A stretch of DNA of 64,000 nucleotides. It comes from Lunularia cruciata (lineage: Eukaryota > Streptophyta > Marchantiopsida > Lunulariales > Lunulariaceae). The notes beneath the pieces are model-generated. The model worked only from the letters and a program-made list of their open reading frames with translations, was not told where the DNA came from and ran no database searches. This document shows positions 11,800-23,850 of the stretch, one piece after another (position 1 is the stretch's first letter; each line of letters opens with the position of its first letter). Position numbers and translations under genes: made by a program. The DNA lies in the NCBI GenBank assembly GCA_948567375.1, contig OX419756.1, positions 25,274,552-25,338,551 of the forward strand, in the 5' to 3' direction.

Positions 11800-14458
11800 A
11801 ATTTCACTATTGGAAGTAAGATGTCGCACCTTTCTTGCTCCTCTAAAGTGAAGCCTCAAAGGATTCCTTGATAGTGCAATTGGCTTGCTTTGTTTTTCCA
11901 TTGGTTTGTGGATGGTATGCCATGGACATGGCAAGTTTGGGTTTGAAGATGCCAAAGAATGTTCTCTAAAACAAACTAGTGAATTGAGAGCCCTGATTGA
12001 TGATGAACACTCAAGATAGGCCATGGTGAGAAAAGTTTGTAGCTAAGTATAATTGAGCTAATTGTGGAGCAGTCACATCCTTGGTCATAAGACACACATG
12101 AATCATTTTGTTGAGTCGGTCTACAAAGATTACAATGGAGTCAAAACCTAAGGTGTTCTTGGGTAATTCACAAACCAGATACATACTGACCTACTCCCAA
12201 AATTGTGAGGGAGTAAAGAGGGGTGGAAGGAGTCTTGTAGAAGCATGTTAAAGGCTTTAAATTTTTGACAAAGTAGGAAAGTGCATTGGTGAGGCCACAC
12301 GGCATCATTAGGTACTCAAAGAGACCATACATTGTTTGAAAGGCAATTTTTTGTATGTCTTCCTCTGCAATCTTGATTTGGTTATAACTGCTCCATAGAT
12401 CAAGTTTGGTCAAGTGTTTTTTCCCATTGAGTTGATCAAACATGTCATCCATGTGAGGTAATGTGTACTTGTTCTTCATCATTTGTTGATTTAGACCCTA
12501 ATAGTCAATGCACATTTGCATTGTACCATACTTCTTCTTCACAAACAAAACAAGAGCCCCACATAGTGATATATTGTGTTGGATAAACCCTTTTTGTAGC
12601 ACATCCTTGATTTGAGCCTTGTACTCATCCAACTCATGAGGTGATAGTCTATATGGGACCTTACAAGGAGGTGTGTTCTTGTGAAGTATCTTGATTTTAT
12701 GATCTACTCTCCTTTTTGGTGGTAATCCTAAGCATAAATCATTGGGAAAGACATCTTGAACTCATTGACCTTTCAAAAGTTTCAAAAGTTTATCCATTGA
12801 GTCGTCCACTTTGAAGTTCTCTTATTAGAACCATGAAACATCTATCTATCTTACCAATAATTGTTATCCCTATGATATAGAGAGGTAGTCCTTGCCTTTG
12901 TGATCTTTCCCTATCTCTAATTATCTTCCATTGGCTAGTTCTCACTATTTTCTTCCTCCAATCTACCATAAGCTCCATCCATAGTATGCCTAAGATCACA
13001 TTATAATGAGCTAACCGTATCACTTGCCACTCAATTTCTTCTTGATTCTCTCCTATAGAGAATGCTACCTTTCTAGGTAACAACTCAATCCTCTATGTTT
13101 GACCATTAAGTAACTTTATTTCTTCATTCTCATCTCCAACCTTGATGCAATAAAGCAAGACAAGAACTTCTCCATTGCTTTAGGGCCTATCAATACTCTC
13201 ACTCTACTCTTGTTCCATCCCCAACCTTGCTGCAATAGAGCGAGACAAGAACTTCTCTATTTATCTAGGGTTTATCAGTACTCTCACTTGATTACCTTCT
13301 AGGATTCCATTAACAATAATCAGTTGTGTGTTTGTCTTCCTCAACCCTTGCAGACTTGTCCTCTTCTTCCCCCCACTTTTACTCCTCTTCATTGAGGCAA
13401 TAAGACCGTAAGGTATATTTATTGGCAATCTTTGCTTTCAAATGTGATTTCAACATCCTCCTCTTAGATTTGTTTCTCCAAGATGTTCAAAGGTCACTTG
13501 TATGGAGGCCGAGGACCTCTAGGAAGGCATCCATGACAATTGATGGCTATGTGCACAACTTGGCCACAATTGTAACAACATCATTGTTCTACTCAAGCTT
13601 CTTCTCCTCATGGGACTTTGCCTCTCCTTTCTTTGACCCATCCTTGTTCTCCTTGGAGTAGTTGTGCTCCTCTATCTTAGAAATGAATGTTGCTCAATTT
13701 CATAGGAATTGGTCCACCAAATTGTGGTGTTTGAGCCCTATAGTGTTGTGTAGAGACAACCCTTTCACCTCCTCCAAGTGCTCTTGATATTCTTTGAGCA
13801 CATGCAATGGGTTCAAAAACAATGGGAGGACTTTGTACCATTACTTCTTGGCAAATTTGCTTATTCAACTCCTATTTGAAGTTATCAAGAGCTTGTGTTT
13901 GGCTCATATTGGTTATTGCTACTTCTAGATCAAGTTTGAGCCATTTTGCAAGGAATCCATAGATTGGAATTTCTTCAACAACCCTTTTTGTATTGCCATC
14001 CAAGTCATCTCTCTTCTTTTAGCCAATATTAATTGTTTCCAAGCATCATACCATGTGAGTGCTTTATCAATCAAGTACCCACATGCAAACGCACATACAG
14101 AATAATTGATAATCTTAATTGTGACTAATCAAAAGTATCAATTCACTCTTGAGATCTAGTTTTCCACTAGTCCAATCCAACACTATCCCTTGTAAGGCTC
14201 AATGTTACATGTCTTCTTCATCTGTAGTAACAATGTCTCTTCATTGTTGATTAGGGTTGGTGCCATTGACATGAGTAATTCTCCAAGTACTTTGACCATT
14301 ATTATTGGGTTTTGGGATGCTTATCCTTCTTGCATTACATGATTGTTCTTGAAGGTACATGCTTGACTTTGTAATTCCTCCATTGTCATCTTGATCTCCC
14401 AAAACTCATTCAATATCCCTTGCATTCCTTGCATTAGATCTTGCAACTTTTGCTCCAT
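11800..14458 (-). pseudogene. G3 gag-pol remnant with RT-to-integrase deletion
   Basis: On the minus strand an ATG at 14458 opens MEQKLQDLMQGMQGILNEF (gag). Protease is seen at 13083-12790 (HYNVILGILWMELMVDWRKK). N-terminal RT lies at about 12482-12290 (KNKYTLPHMDDMFDQLNGKK, LDLWSSYNQIKIAEEDIQK, LMMPCGLTNA). The sequence then jumps to the integrase core: FDSIVIFVDRLNKM near 12130 and SMAYHPQTNGKTKQANCTIK near 11900. The RT catalytic Asp pair, RNase H and the integrase zinc domain are absent, so this copy is dead by deletion as well as by stops. Confidence 0.78.
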
Positions 14459-15053
14459 GACTCATAAACATGGCAAACATTCAATTGATACTTTCTACTT
14501 CAATAAAGGGTTAGTATGATCACTTGGGAGGAGGCATGGACAATTAGGACTACCATTAGGACCTCAAAGGCTATCACTTGTTTTTAATATTCCTCACCAA
14601 AATTGCATACTAAAAAATCCTAAACATCACTTTCAGCCTAACTACATAATGGATTTCTACTTGAGTGTTTGAAAGAGAGGATTTTGTATATTTAGATCTA
14701 TTACATCATAACAAAATACAAATTGTCAATCTACTCTCTTTTATATATCACCAAAGGTAGAATCATAAGGTTTTGCAAATTCATTACTACATCCATGGAC
14801 TCCATTCCAAAATGGTAAATGAGATATACTCTTGCTTGCTTACTTACTTTGAATGTTCATAATCTTGATGTGAAACAGATTCAAGAACAAAAAGTGAAGT
14901 GCAAGAAATTGTATTCCAAGAGTATCCTTCCCATCTTCTCTCTAAAACACCTCCAATCTATCAATTGTATTACTTTTTCTCCCCTCAAAATTACTTAATC
15001 TTAGTAGCTTGTGTTCCTCCAAGAGGGGTAATCTACTCACTTGGATTGAAATA

Positions 15054-15067
15054 CCTACTCTAATACA
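15054..15067 (-). promoter_or_regulatory. G3 primer binding site, degenerate initiator-Met type
   Basis: On the minus strand, just after the 5' LTR, ATGTATTAGAGTAGG resembles the C2 site TGGTATCAGAGTAGG, so tRNA-iMet priming is likely. Confidence 0.55.
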
Positions 15068-15068
15068 T

Positions 15069-15234
15069 TTTTATGGTCTGAGGACAAGAGAAACACAAGA
15101 GAGAAATACAAGAGAAACATTAGGTTTCATTCTTCAATGCTCCAATGCCCCAAAGGAGCACCTTGTCTTAATTATATACCAAAGAAGATACACTCAAAGG
15201 AAGTTGTACCCTTGGATCAAATGCATGGATTGGT
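15069..15234 (-). repeat. G3 5' LTR
   Basis: Pairs with 11347-11528. On the minus strand it carries TATATAATTAAGACAAGG (TATA-like), followed by the end of the LTR near CTTGTCCTCAGACC. Confidence 0.7.
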
Positions 15235-15271
15235 GACATATCAACAAGCACTACCGTTAGATTAATTGTAT

Positions 15272-16113
15272 TGTCACTACATTTTGCTCACATGTTGGAG
15301 TGATAGTGTAGGAAATCATATTTATTTTGGTAGTAACTCACGGACTACTTGTTGGTGGTCGGATTTCATGTTAGGTTATTGATCACATGGTGGGACCCAT
15401 TGTCTCATGCATCATTTGTACCACCAAATGTGCCATCAGCAATGTGATTATGGCTCAAGACCTAGGTCAAGTAGAGGGGTATAGTTTTGAAGTGTAGCTC
15501 TAGAGAGCTCACTTCTTTGATGTTGAACCTTTGAGTTCTTGGCTATAGTGGACAGATGTCGGCAAACATCACCTAGAATCTCTTAGCGAGAGTGAATGTG
15601 GGTTGATTGTAATTAGCACACAATTGTTAGAAGATTATTAATTGAAGGATTGAGTATCCATTTGATTTGAGTGGAAGAATGAATTGATTACATCAAAGAA
15701 GTGAGAGTAAAGAGGAAATCAAATTTAGGAACTAAGGGCATTGGTAAAATCTCCAAGCTTGGTTGATCTTTGGTACATTAGATCATGGTCCTAGATTTCT
15801 CTAAGAGTGACTATGTGTGGAAACCCTGTTCAAGTTGATGCATATTAGCAAAATTGCAAAATTAGAGGTAGATTTGGGAACCAATCTCCTCAAATTAGGA
15901 ATTTAATCCCCATCCTCTCAATTTGGCTCAAGTTGAAAGTTAGCAAAAGATTTGGCAATCAGACAATTATAGAAGAGGTGTGTCAAATTGGAAAATTTTG
16001 TCTAGATTTAGAAGTCAATTGGTGGAGGTTGCCCAAATTACCCTAGCTAGTGGTCAAGTTAGTGAAGTTTGGAAAGCTTCACCAACTTGAGCATAAGGAG
16101 CCCAAGGAGGTGA
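15272..16113 (+). mobile_element. D1, old copy of the methyltransferase element family: A repeat and leader, first part
   Basis: 15272-15690 aligns with the A repeat of P (48442-48890). Shared landmarks are GCTCACATGTTGGAGT, GGACTACTTG, GGGGTATAGTTTTGAAGTG, GAGAGCTCACTTCTTTGATG and GAATTGATTACATCAAAGAA. 15691-16113 aligns with the P leader. As in P and M, no B repeat follows A. C2 inserted at 16114, and D1 resumes at 39456. CG dinucleotides are largely TG/CA, as expected for old methylated DNA. Confidence 0.8.
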
Positions 16114-16540
16114 TGTAACAATATGGAGTTTAGCGATGTAGTTAGTAAGGCTAATGAAGTAGAGAATAAGCTAAATTAACCCAAAATATTCTAAAAACAT
16201 TTAGGAGGCTTCTTGGGAAGCTTCCCAACTAGTTTAACTTACACCACAATCAGGTAGCTTCTAGAAGGAAGCTTCTAGAAGCTTTTAACTATCTTAGCGT
16301 GCACGCCAAGTAGGCGGCTTCTAGAAAGAAGCTTCTTGAGAAGCTTCTTGGTTAACTTGGCTTGCATTCTAAGGAAATAACTCAAGGAAGTTTCTTAAGA
16401 AGCTTCTCAAGGGACTTGTATGCTACCTATAAATACCAAAGCCAAAGCTCATGCTAGGCATTTTAGAGTTTTCACACATTCAAGTGTCCTAATGTTAGTT
16501 TCCATTCTCTTATTTTTCTCCTTGGGTTTGGTCTTTTACA
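16114..16540 (+). repeat. C2 5' LTR
   Basis: TG...CA ends (TGTAACAATATGGAG to GGTCTTTTACA), 427 bp, paired with 39039-39450. TATAAATA is at 16429-16436, with GAAGCTTC/TTCTAGAA units upstream. Confidence 0.92.
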
Positions 16541-16541
16541 T

Positions 16542-16553
16542 TGGTATCAGAGT
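16542..16553 (+). promoter_or_regulatory. C2 primer binding site, tRNA-iMet
   Basis: TGGTATCAGAGT sits one base after the LTR and is complementary to the 3' end of plant initiator tRNA-Met apart from the last base. Confidence 0.85.
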
Positions 16554-16807
16554 AGGAATGGGATGGATGGAATTTATGGACCAAAAATACACTTCCACCA
16601 AACCATTGGGATTTTTGTGTCCAAGTGCTACCTAAGCATCATTTCACACAATTCATCACCTCACACTTTGGATAAGATTTTCTCCATATGATCACCATAT
16701 CTGAGGAACCCTTGGTGCTTCCAGTTGTAACTTATGGAGAACGGTGGATGTGCTTCTATGTGTTAATAAATTAGATAGATTAGGGGTGGTGTGATAGAGT
16801 AGAAACC

Positions 16808-19800
16808 ATGGTGGCAATGCCCGATGTTATCCTTGCTATGCAACAACAAATTAAGCATATTACTTGATTGTTGGATGAATGAGATCTTCAACGATAAGAG
16901 CACATAAAGAGAGTACCAGTTTGAGAAGGAGAAGATCAAACCTGATTCCCTAAACCCAAGGTGTTTGAAGGCCAGAATCTCTTGGGTGCAGTGGAAAATT
17001 TTGTGTTTGATTGTGAACAATATTTTGAAGCTACCAATCTACAAGACAAACAAAAACAGATTCTCTTGGCTTCTAGCCAATTGGATGGAGTAGCAAAGCT
17101 GTGGTGGAGATTCCGAGTGGAGCAAGCTGAACAACAAATTGTTGCACCAATCTTGATGTGGGCAAAATTCAAGAGTGAAATCATTAGTTGGTTCCAAGCT
17201 ATAAATGCCACACGAGCTGCACGTGATAGGTTGGCAGAGTTGAGACATATTGGCTCTATAAGAAGTTACATCACACAATTCCAAACACTATCATGCAAAT
17301 TCCAGATATACTGGAAGGTGAAGCTCTTGATCAATTTGTGAGGGGCTTGAAGTGAAGAACCAAATTAGAGGTAACCATGCAAGAATCACAATACTTGGAG
17401 GAAGCCGTGCAATTGGCCAAACATTTTGATTCCTTGGTTGCAACAACTTTGTCTCAACTTTGACCTCAACCTCCACAAAACCTACCAATACACTACACAC
17501 AAGTGGAGGAGCTGGCACCAATGGAGATTGATACCATTCAACAGAAACCACTTGGCATTGTAGATAGAGAGAAACTGCAACAAAATGATGGTTGTGTTTA
17601 TTGTTGCCAATCGGGACATCACATTGCTGAATGTCCACTCAAGAATGGGTGACCTCAACAAGTTGTCCAAATGGATTTTTGGGAGCAAAATGATCTAGGA
17701 AATGAGGAATCCTAGTAGGAGATTTTGAGCCGCCTATTGGGAGCTTGATTAGTTCTAATGAGATTGAAGGCTTGACTTATGCAAGTTTGCTTTACTTGCA
17801 AGGTACGATATCTATTTGGGGTTGTAGGATTTTGGTTGATTTTGGAGGTTCAAAAAATTGCATGTTTATGCAAGTAGCAAAGGAATTGGGTATTCCTATC
17901 TACAAATTGGAAGTAGATTGATGATGGTGGATGGTAGAAAGGGTTTTGTATTCCGTACCTCACATCCTATTACCTTCACAATTGGGAAGGAGTATTTGGA
18001 GTGTATGAGGTTTGTAGTAGCACCTCTACACTATGATGTCATTCTAGGACTACCTTGGCTTGAACTTCATAAGGTTCAATTTGATTGGACCCGATGAAAA
18101 ATTCAAGTAGAACACCAAGGTAGGAATTTCTAATTAGGTTATCTGGCACCCAAAAATTGTTAGTCTTAGGATGGGAAGTTTATTGAGAAGGTAGCCATAG
18201 AGAAAGCCTTGAAGTGAGATGAGTCCCAAGATGGGAAGTTTACCAAGAAAGCAACCATGGAGCAAGCTTTGAAGAAAGGTGAGTCCCTAGATGGGAAGTT
18301 TGTTAGTGAAGCAACCATAGAGCAAGCTTTGGAGGAATATAAGTCTGTTTTTGCGGTGTGGACCAAACCAATTGCCTTATAAAGAGCATCATCAAGAAAT
18401 GGTTGATTGGATAGTTTAGGAGTTTGTGGATGTGTTTTTGGAAGATCTGCCAAAGGGGATTACTCTCTGATCATGGTATGCCTTTCAAGATTGAGTTATT
18501 ACCAAGGAGTATTCAAGTGAGTAGACCAATCTATCACCTCTCACCAAAGGAGTTGGAAGAGTTGTAGACAACACTTACAAAGTTGTTGGAGAAAGATTTC
18601 ATATGACATAGCATCTCTCCTTGGAGAGCACCAGTACTATTTGTTCCAAAAAAGGATGGAGGACTTCATTTCTATATTGATTACTATAGGCTCAATAAGC
18701 AAACAATGAAGAATGTATATCCCTTACCTCGGATTGATGACTTGCTTGATCAATTGAGTGGAGCATGATACTTTTCCAAGTTGGATCTCTGCACTGGCTA
18801 TTGGCAAATCTTTATCGATAGGGAGGATGTGCAAAAGGCTGCCTTTTGCACAAGGTATGGGAATTTTGAGTGGAGAGTTCAACCCTTTGGGCTCACTAAT
18901 GCCCCAGTAGTCTTCATAGATCAGATGCATCAGGTGTTGGATAGACTATTGGATTGATACGTAGTGGTGTTCTTGGATGATATCTTAATCTATAGTAAGA
19001 CAAAGGCAAAACACATGAAGCATGTATGAGAAGTCCTAAGACGATTAAGACAATGGAAATTTTATTGCAAGAAGTTGAAGTGTGCCTTTTGGTAGAAGGA
19101 AGTCACCTTCTTGGGTCACAAGATCTCATTGGAAGGGATCAAGATGGAAGAGGAGAAAATCAATGCCATTAGTGATTGACCTACTCCAAAGGATGCTATA
19201 GAAGTACGGGCATTTAATGGATTGGCCAATTTTTACCGATGGTTCATCCATTATTATACTCATGTTGCTGCACCATTGACTGACCTCTTTGGGAAGAACT
19301 TGAGCTTCTAGTGGACCACGAAGCATGAAGAAGCATTCCAGAAGCTGAAACATATGGTGTCTTCAAGACCCATCTTTCAACCATATGATCCTCAACTACC
19401 TTGTGTGGTTGATTTTGACGCTTCTAACTTTGCAATTGGAGCAATGTTGCAACAAGAATTCCCATATGGACTACATCCCATTGCCTTTATGTCTTGCCAA
19501 CTAAATATAGCTGAAAGAAATTACTCTACTTGAGATCATGAGAAACTTGCAATGGTATGGAAGCATTATCTCTTGGGGAAACAAGTGATCAAACAAACTG
19601 ATCACAAACCATTGTTGCAGACCTTATACTTGGAACACATGAAGAGTCAACATCATTGTTGAGAGGAGCAACTCCAATTGTCTAACATCAAACTTGAGTA
19701 CAAACCAAGTCGGTTCCATGTCATCCCTGATGCTCTATCACAACAACTTGATTTGAAGTCTATTCCTCTCATCACGGTGGCAATTACAATGGTGGCAATT

Positions 19801-19992
19801 GACTCCAAGGTCCAAAATGAGTTTTGGTCAACTCTACAACAAGATCTCTTCTTCCAAATGGTACATGGTCATCTTACAACATGTGACAAGGAGTAAAACA
19901 CCTTCTCCTTCAAGGAAGGCCTTTTATTCCATGAGGATCAGATTTATGTTCCAACCAAAGATGATCTTTGACTTGTGTGTCTTCAAGAAGCC
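16808..19992 (+). pseudogene. C2 gag-pol, first part: gag to integrase zinc region
   Basis: ATG at 16808 (MVAMPDVILAMQQQIKH). The gag core is open at 16961-17341 (FEGQNLLGAVENFVFDCEQY, AKLWWRFRVEQ). The zinc knuckle CVYCCQSGHHIAEC is near 17593-17635. Retropepsin ILVDFGGSKNC is near 17830, followed by 17858-18097. RT runs from about 18440 to 19030 with [10 protein letters not shown], the QPFGLTNAP motif and catalytic FLDDILIYS. RNase H is at about 19390-19740 (VVDFDASNFAIGAMLQ, QTDHKPLLQT). The integrase begins near 19960. It contains numerous stops such as TGA for Arg/Trp-type codons. The M insertion cuts it at 19993. Confidence 0.9.
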
Positions 19993-20098
19993 TGTCGTGC
20001 GTATATACATCGCTACACAACATACATTGCTGTCAACATCATACACTATAGAAACACAACTCACACATAAGTCATACATAGACTCTAAAGTGCCACAA
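19993..20098 (-). repeat. M repeat B2 (outer 3' end)
   Basis: 106 bp, differing from B1 (20551-20656) at only one or two positions near 20030. It forms the true 3' end next to the AGCC duplication. Confidence 0.92.
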
Positions 20099-20548
20099 TA
20101 ATCAGATTGCTTAACACTTTCAACTCAACTCAACTCATATCAGTACTTGATCTGTCACTCTATAAACTGCCAACAACTGGGCACTGATTACAGTCAAGCC
20201 ACACCCACTCAAGCATAGAGAATCCAGGTGACGCTCGCCGGCCTCTGTCCACCATAGCCACGAACTTGAAGGCTCAACATCAGAGAAGTGAGCTCTCTGG
20301 AGCTCACTTTGAAACTTTACCCCCTTGGACTCAAGCTAGCACTGGAACCCTAACGGTCCCGTTGACGGCACACTCGACGGTGCAAACGGTGCAAAGTGAC
20401 GGTGGGCCCTACCATGAAGTCAGTACCCCAAACACCAAATCAGACTGTCAGAAAGTAGTCCCTGAGAAACTACTAGAATAACTCTAACTACTATCACTGG
20501 AACTCCAGTGTCCGAGCAGCTAGATGCGGAACTACAAATGGCGTGATA
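20099..20548 (-). repeat. M repeat A2
   Basis: About 450 bp, the second copy of A1. It begins TATCACGCC (TGTCACGCC in A1) and ends GCAATCTGATTA, directly followed by B2 without spacer. Confidence 0.92.
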
Positions 20549-20550
20549 GC

Positions 20551-20656
20551 TGTCGTGCGTATATACATCGCTACACAACATACATAGCTGTCAACATCAT
20601 ACACTATAGAAACACAACTCACACATAAGTCATACATAGACTCTAAAGTGCCACAA
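20551..20656 (-). repeat. M repeat B1
   Basis: 106 bp, joined to A2 by the dinucleotide GC. It is preceded on the minus strand by the purine tract TAGGAGGCGA. Confidence 0.92.
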
Positions 20657-20668
20657 TCGCCTCCTAGC
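20657..20668 (-). promoter_or_regulatory. M polypurine tract before B1
   Basis: The minus strand reads CTAGGAGGCGA directly before TTGTGGCAC of B1. P has TAGGGGGGCGA at the same place. A purine tract usually marks the start of the 3' LTR, so plus-strand synthesis would start at B1, not at A2. Confidence 0.6.
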
Positions 20669-20823
20669 TGGCGGTTAGGTCCCTCTAACTCCAGATAGCC
20701 ATCTACTCTAAGTATATGGTATACCTTCTAATGGGCAAAGATCAGGAGGCCGGGTGCTATGGAGCCCCATCGTTAGTCGCCTGTCTGCAATCTATACCAT
20801 ATAAAGAATGAACTAGCTATAGG

Positions 20824-20967
20824 TCAAGTACATCTAGGACATAACCACTGTCCTTGAGGAACCACCGTGAGGGGAGGAGTCATACATGCCATATGCCATC
20901 CTCTTGAACAGCTATCACACACTAACATAGTAGCAGCTCCACCAGAAGAGCCACATAACATACACCT
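20824..20967 (-). other. M PHD finger (C-terminus of polyprotein)
   Basis: The last 47 residues show a full C4HC3 pattern: CMLC, then CDSC, GWHMAC, and a final CPRC. The spacing, with Trp before His and QWLCPRC at the end, is that of a PHD finger. PHD fingers often bind histone H3 tails (family knowledge). Here the domain occupies the position where chromoviruses carry a chromodomain, so a targeting role is plausible inference. All eight ligands are intact in M, while P has one Cys changed to Tyr. Confidence 0.85.
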
Positions 20968-21299
20968 CAAGCCTGCACGTACAAGTGCCAAGCTTGGGTC
21001 CATAGTACCATCAATGTTTGGAAGGTGGCATGGCGCACAATTGCGCACATGATCCTTCCAAACAACACCATCACGTCCTTCTAACACAAGGACTCCAGAT
21101 GGCAAAACCTCGCGCACTCTCAAGATAGTGCGGCCTGTAGAAACATCAAGTGTCATCGGTGCTGTCTACTGTAGATATACATAGTTGCATGGATGAAATT
21201 GACGGATCGAGGGTCTATAACCTCCTCCTTGAATGGTAGCATAGTGTAAAGTATGTCTATGCTGAGCAATCGCCAAGTTCTCAAAGGCCATCGTCATCA

Positions 21300-22110
21300 C
21301 TCTTCAAAAAATCTCTGCCCATTGAGAACATGCACTCATCCATACATTGGGGTCATCCAAGTCCAAAACTACAGTAGCATCTCGACAAATGGCTGAAGGT
21401 AAATCTGGATCTCGTCCATAGAGTAGAAAGTATGGAGAGAGGATGCTAAGGAGGCTTGCCGGCTGAACCGATAGCCCATGGCCAACCAAGGTAACTGGAG
21501 ATCCTAATCTCCCAAGTGGCCTCTCTGCAAACCATACTTTCGCAATCCTCTCTTCACTGTTTGAACCACCCTCTCTGCTAAGCCATCTGCCTCAGGGTGA
21601 TCTCAAGATGTAGTACGATGATCAATCAAAGCCTTGTCACACAAGACCTGAAACTTTCCCAAGAACTCTGTACCCTGATCAGTCAAAACCTCAGCTGGTG
21701 CACCAAAATGACTAAGAACTCGATCCAGGAATGAGTAAGCTGTCCCTTCACTAGACTTGTCAGGAAGTGCCACCAACTCAATCCACTTTGAGAAGTGCTC
21801 CACCATCACCAAAACATACCGGTGATGTCTCATAGTCAGCGGTAAAAGTCCGGCAAAGTCCAAACTCCAACAGTAACCCAATCCCATGATAGGTAATGGG
21901 TGTAACTGTGGCGTAGGAACATTGAATGATGCTCTAACTCGGTCACAAACCATACATCTGGCAACAAACTGCTATACCTCGGTCTGCATACCGTGCCACC
22001 AATAATGACTCTAAAGTAAGCTATATGTACGCTTTACTCCAAAATGTCCTAGCTCCTCATGAGCATGATGGACCAACTGTGGTCTCTGTGATGGAAGTGG
22101 TACTACTCGC
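21300..22110 (-). other. M integrase: zinc-binding domain and DDE core
   Basis: The zinc region has HAHEELGHFGVKRTYSLL and then CMVCDRVR. The core has SLDFAGLLP (first Asp), VLTDQGTEFLGKF (second Asp) and GLAERVVQTVKRGL (Glu). It is a retroviral-type DDE integrase, consistent with the 4-bp target duplication. One in-frame stop (22011) and one frame change before 21489 break it. The following C-domain (DYVYLQQTALTTLDV in P, VREVLPSGVLVLEGRDGVVW) leads into the PHD finger. Confidence 0.87.
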
Positions 22111-22468
22111 ACTCTACCATCCTCCCATACACGCAAAAGATGTCTACCCTCCAATCTGAACCGTCTGGCTCGCTGAAGAACACGGTCTCTCTCCTTGGCC
22201 CCAACTGTGCCACCCACAACACCAGTGCAAAGATAGTCCATCACTAAGACATCATCATGAATGTCTCATTGAACTGTACCAATATCTTCACTCTTTGGAT
22301 CTGTGACCTCAATAACTCCTCTTGTATACGCTGAGAGAGATACCACCAAAGTCTTTGCAAATATACACAAAAAGGCCGATGCATGCCAACCTGGCACCAT
22401 CTCCTCATCTGTCTCACCATGCCAACGTGCTCCGGTCTGATCCTGCTAGCTGGGACATGGGTTTCTAC

Positions 22469-23850
22469 TCACCCATCTGCATCACGGTTCACCACTCCAG
22501 GTTTATGAACAACCGTGAAATCATACTCCTGTAAAATCAGAGCCCATCGTGCAAGCTTCCCTAAAAGCTTGTCGGACTCCATCAACCACTTCAGTGGCTG
22601 ATGATCAGTGATGAGAGTGAAGGGGTTACCAAATAGGTAACATCGGAAATGTGCTACTGCCCAAACTGCTGCCAAGCACTCTCCCTCATATGAACTATAC
22701 TTCGCCTCCGCTGAATTGTTGGAGCGACTAGCATAGGCCACCACAAACTCCTTCTCCTCATCATCATGCTGGGTGAGCACCGCTCCAAGCCCCAACATAC
22801 TCCAATCAGTGTGAACCTGAAATGGTCGTCCCCTAATCGGTCTCCTCAAAATAGGAGCAGATGTCAACCTCTCCTTGAGCTCTACAAAAGCTCTCTCCTG
22901 CTCATCTCCCCAACACCACTCTTGTGTAAGCTTAATCAGCTTCGTCAAGGCCTTGGCAATGACACTAAATCCTCTAACATAGCGGCGATAGAAGTTCGCC
23001 AACCCAAGGAATGCTCGCACTCTGCTCACATCTGTAGGCCAAGGAATACGTGCAATAGCCTCCACCTTGGTCTGCTGAACACCAAGTCCTCCGGGATAGA
23101 TAATGTGACCCAAATACTCAACCTGCTTGTGGAAGAACCTACACTTCCCAAGATGTAATTTGAGTCCATGAGATCTCAACCTCTCAAACACCTCCAACAA
23201 CTGTCTCTCATGTTACTCCACAGTAGTGCTATAGACCAAAATGTCATCAATATAACACCGAGCAAAATCCAATCCAGCTAGGATCCTATCCATGACCCTC
23301 TGGGACTCAGTAGGAGCATTCTTCAACCCGAATGGTAAGAACCTCCACTGATATAACACATCCTTGCCGTGAGGATCAATAGCCCAAAATGTTGTCTTGG
23401 ACTTATCGTCCTCCCTGATCGGCAACTGAGGATATCCCGCTCGAAGATCCAAAGTACTGAAGACCTTTGCATGCCCAATCGCATCAAAAATCTCCTCCGG
23501 TGTAGGCATGGCATACCGATCAGCCCTGGTCTGTCAGTTGATAGGACGGTAATCTCCACACATCCGCCTATCTGTATAGTTGCCATGCATATCCTTCTTG
23601 GCTGGCATCACTGTTGCTAATGCATACTCTCCATGTGAAATCTCCACCAAACCAGCCTCAAAAAGGTCACTACTCCGGCTTTGAATCAATGTCCTCTCCA
23701 TACCAATATATCGATAAGGACGTCGGAAAACTAGTGTGTCGCTAGTCAGCTCAATCCGTATACCAGGTCCCTTCAGAGCACCCAAATCCTTCAAATTGAA
23801 GGCAAAACAACTCGTGTGACTCCTCAAGAACCTCCAAACCCTCCGTCTTT
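22469..23850 (-). other. M reverse transcriptase and RNase H
   Basis: RT motifs in order: GLVEISHGEYALATVMPAKK, RMCGDYRPIN, FSTLDLRAGY, QWRFLPFGLKNAP and the catalytic CYIDDILVYS at about 23244-23258. RNase H follows: VHTDWSMLGLGAVL (Asp), YSSYEGECLAAVWAV (Glu), LITDHQPLKWLM (Asp), then HKPGVVNRDADG. All catalytic residues seem intact. Stops occur at about 23534 and 23213. Confidence 0.9.

Larger units (their letters stand above)
11347..15234 (-). mobile_element. G3, internally deleted Ty3/gypsy element with short LTRs
   Basis: Short LTRs at 15069-15234 (5') and 11347-11528 (3') share GAGGACAAGAGAAAC and the segment around CAAAGGAGCACCTTGTCTT. Between them, on the minus strand, lie gag, protease, N-terminal RT and the integrase core in the usual Ty3/gypsy order, heavily decayed. 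RT is cut off before its catalytic motif and joins directly to integrase. The LTRs differ by many substitutions and small indels, so the insertion is old. Confidence 0.78.
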
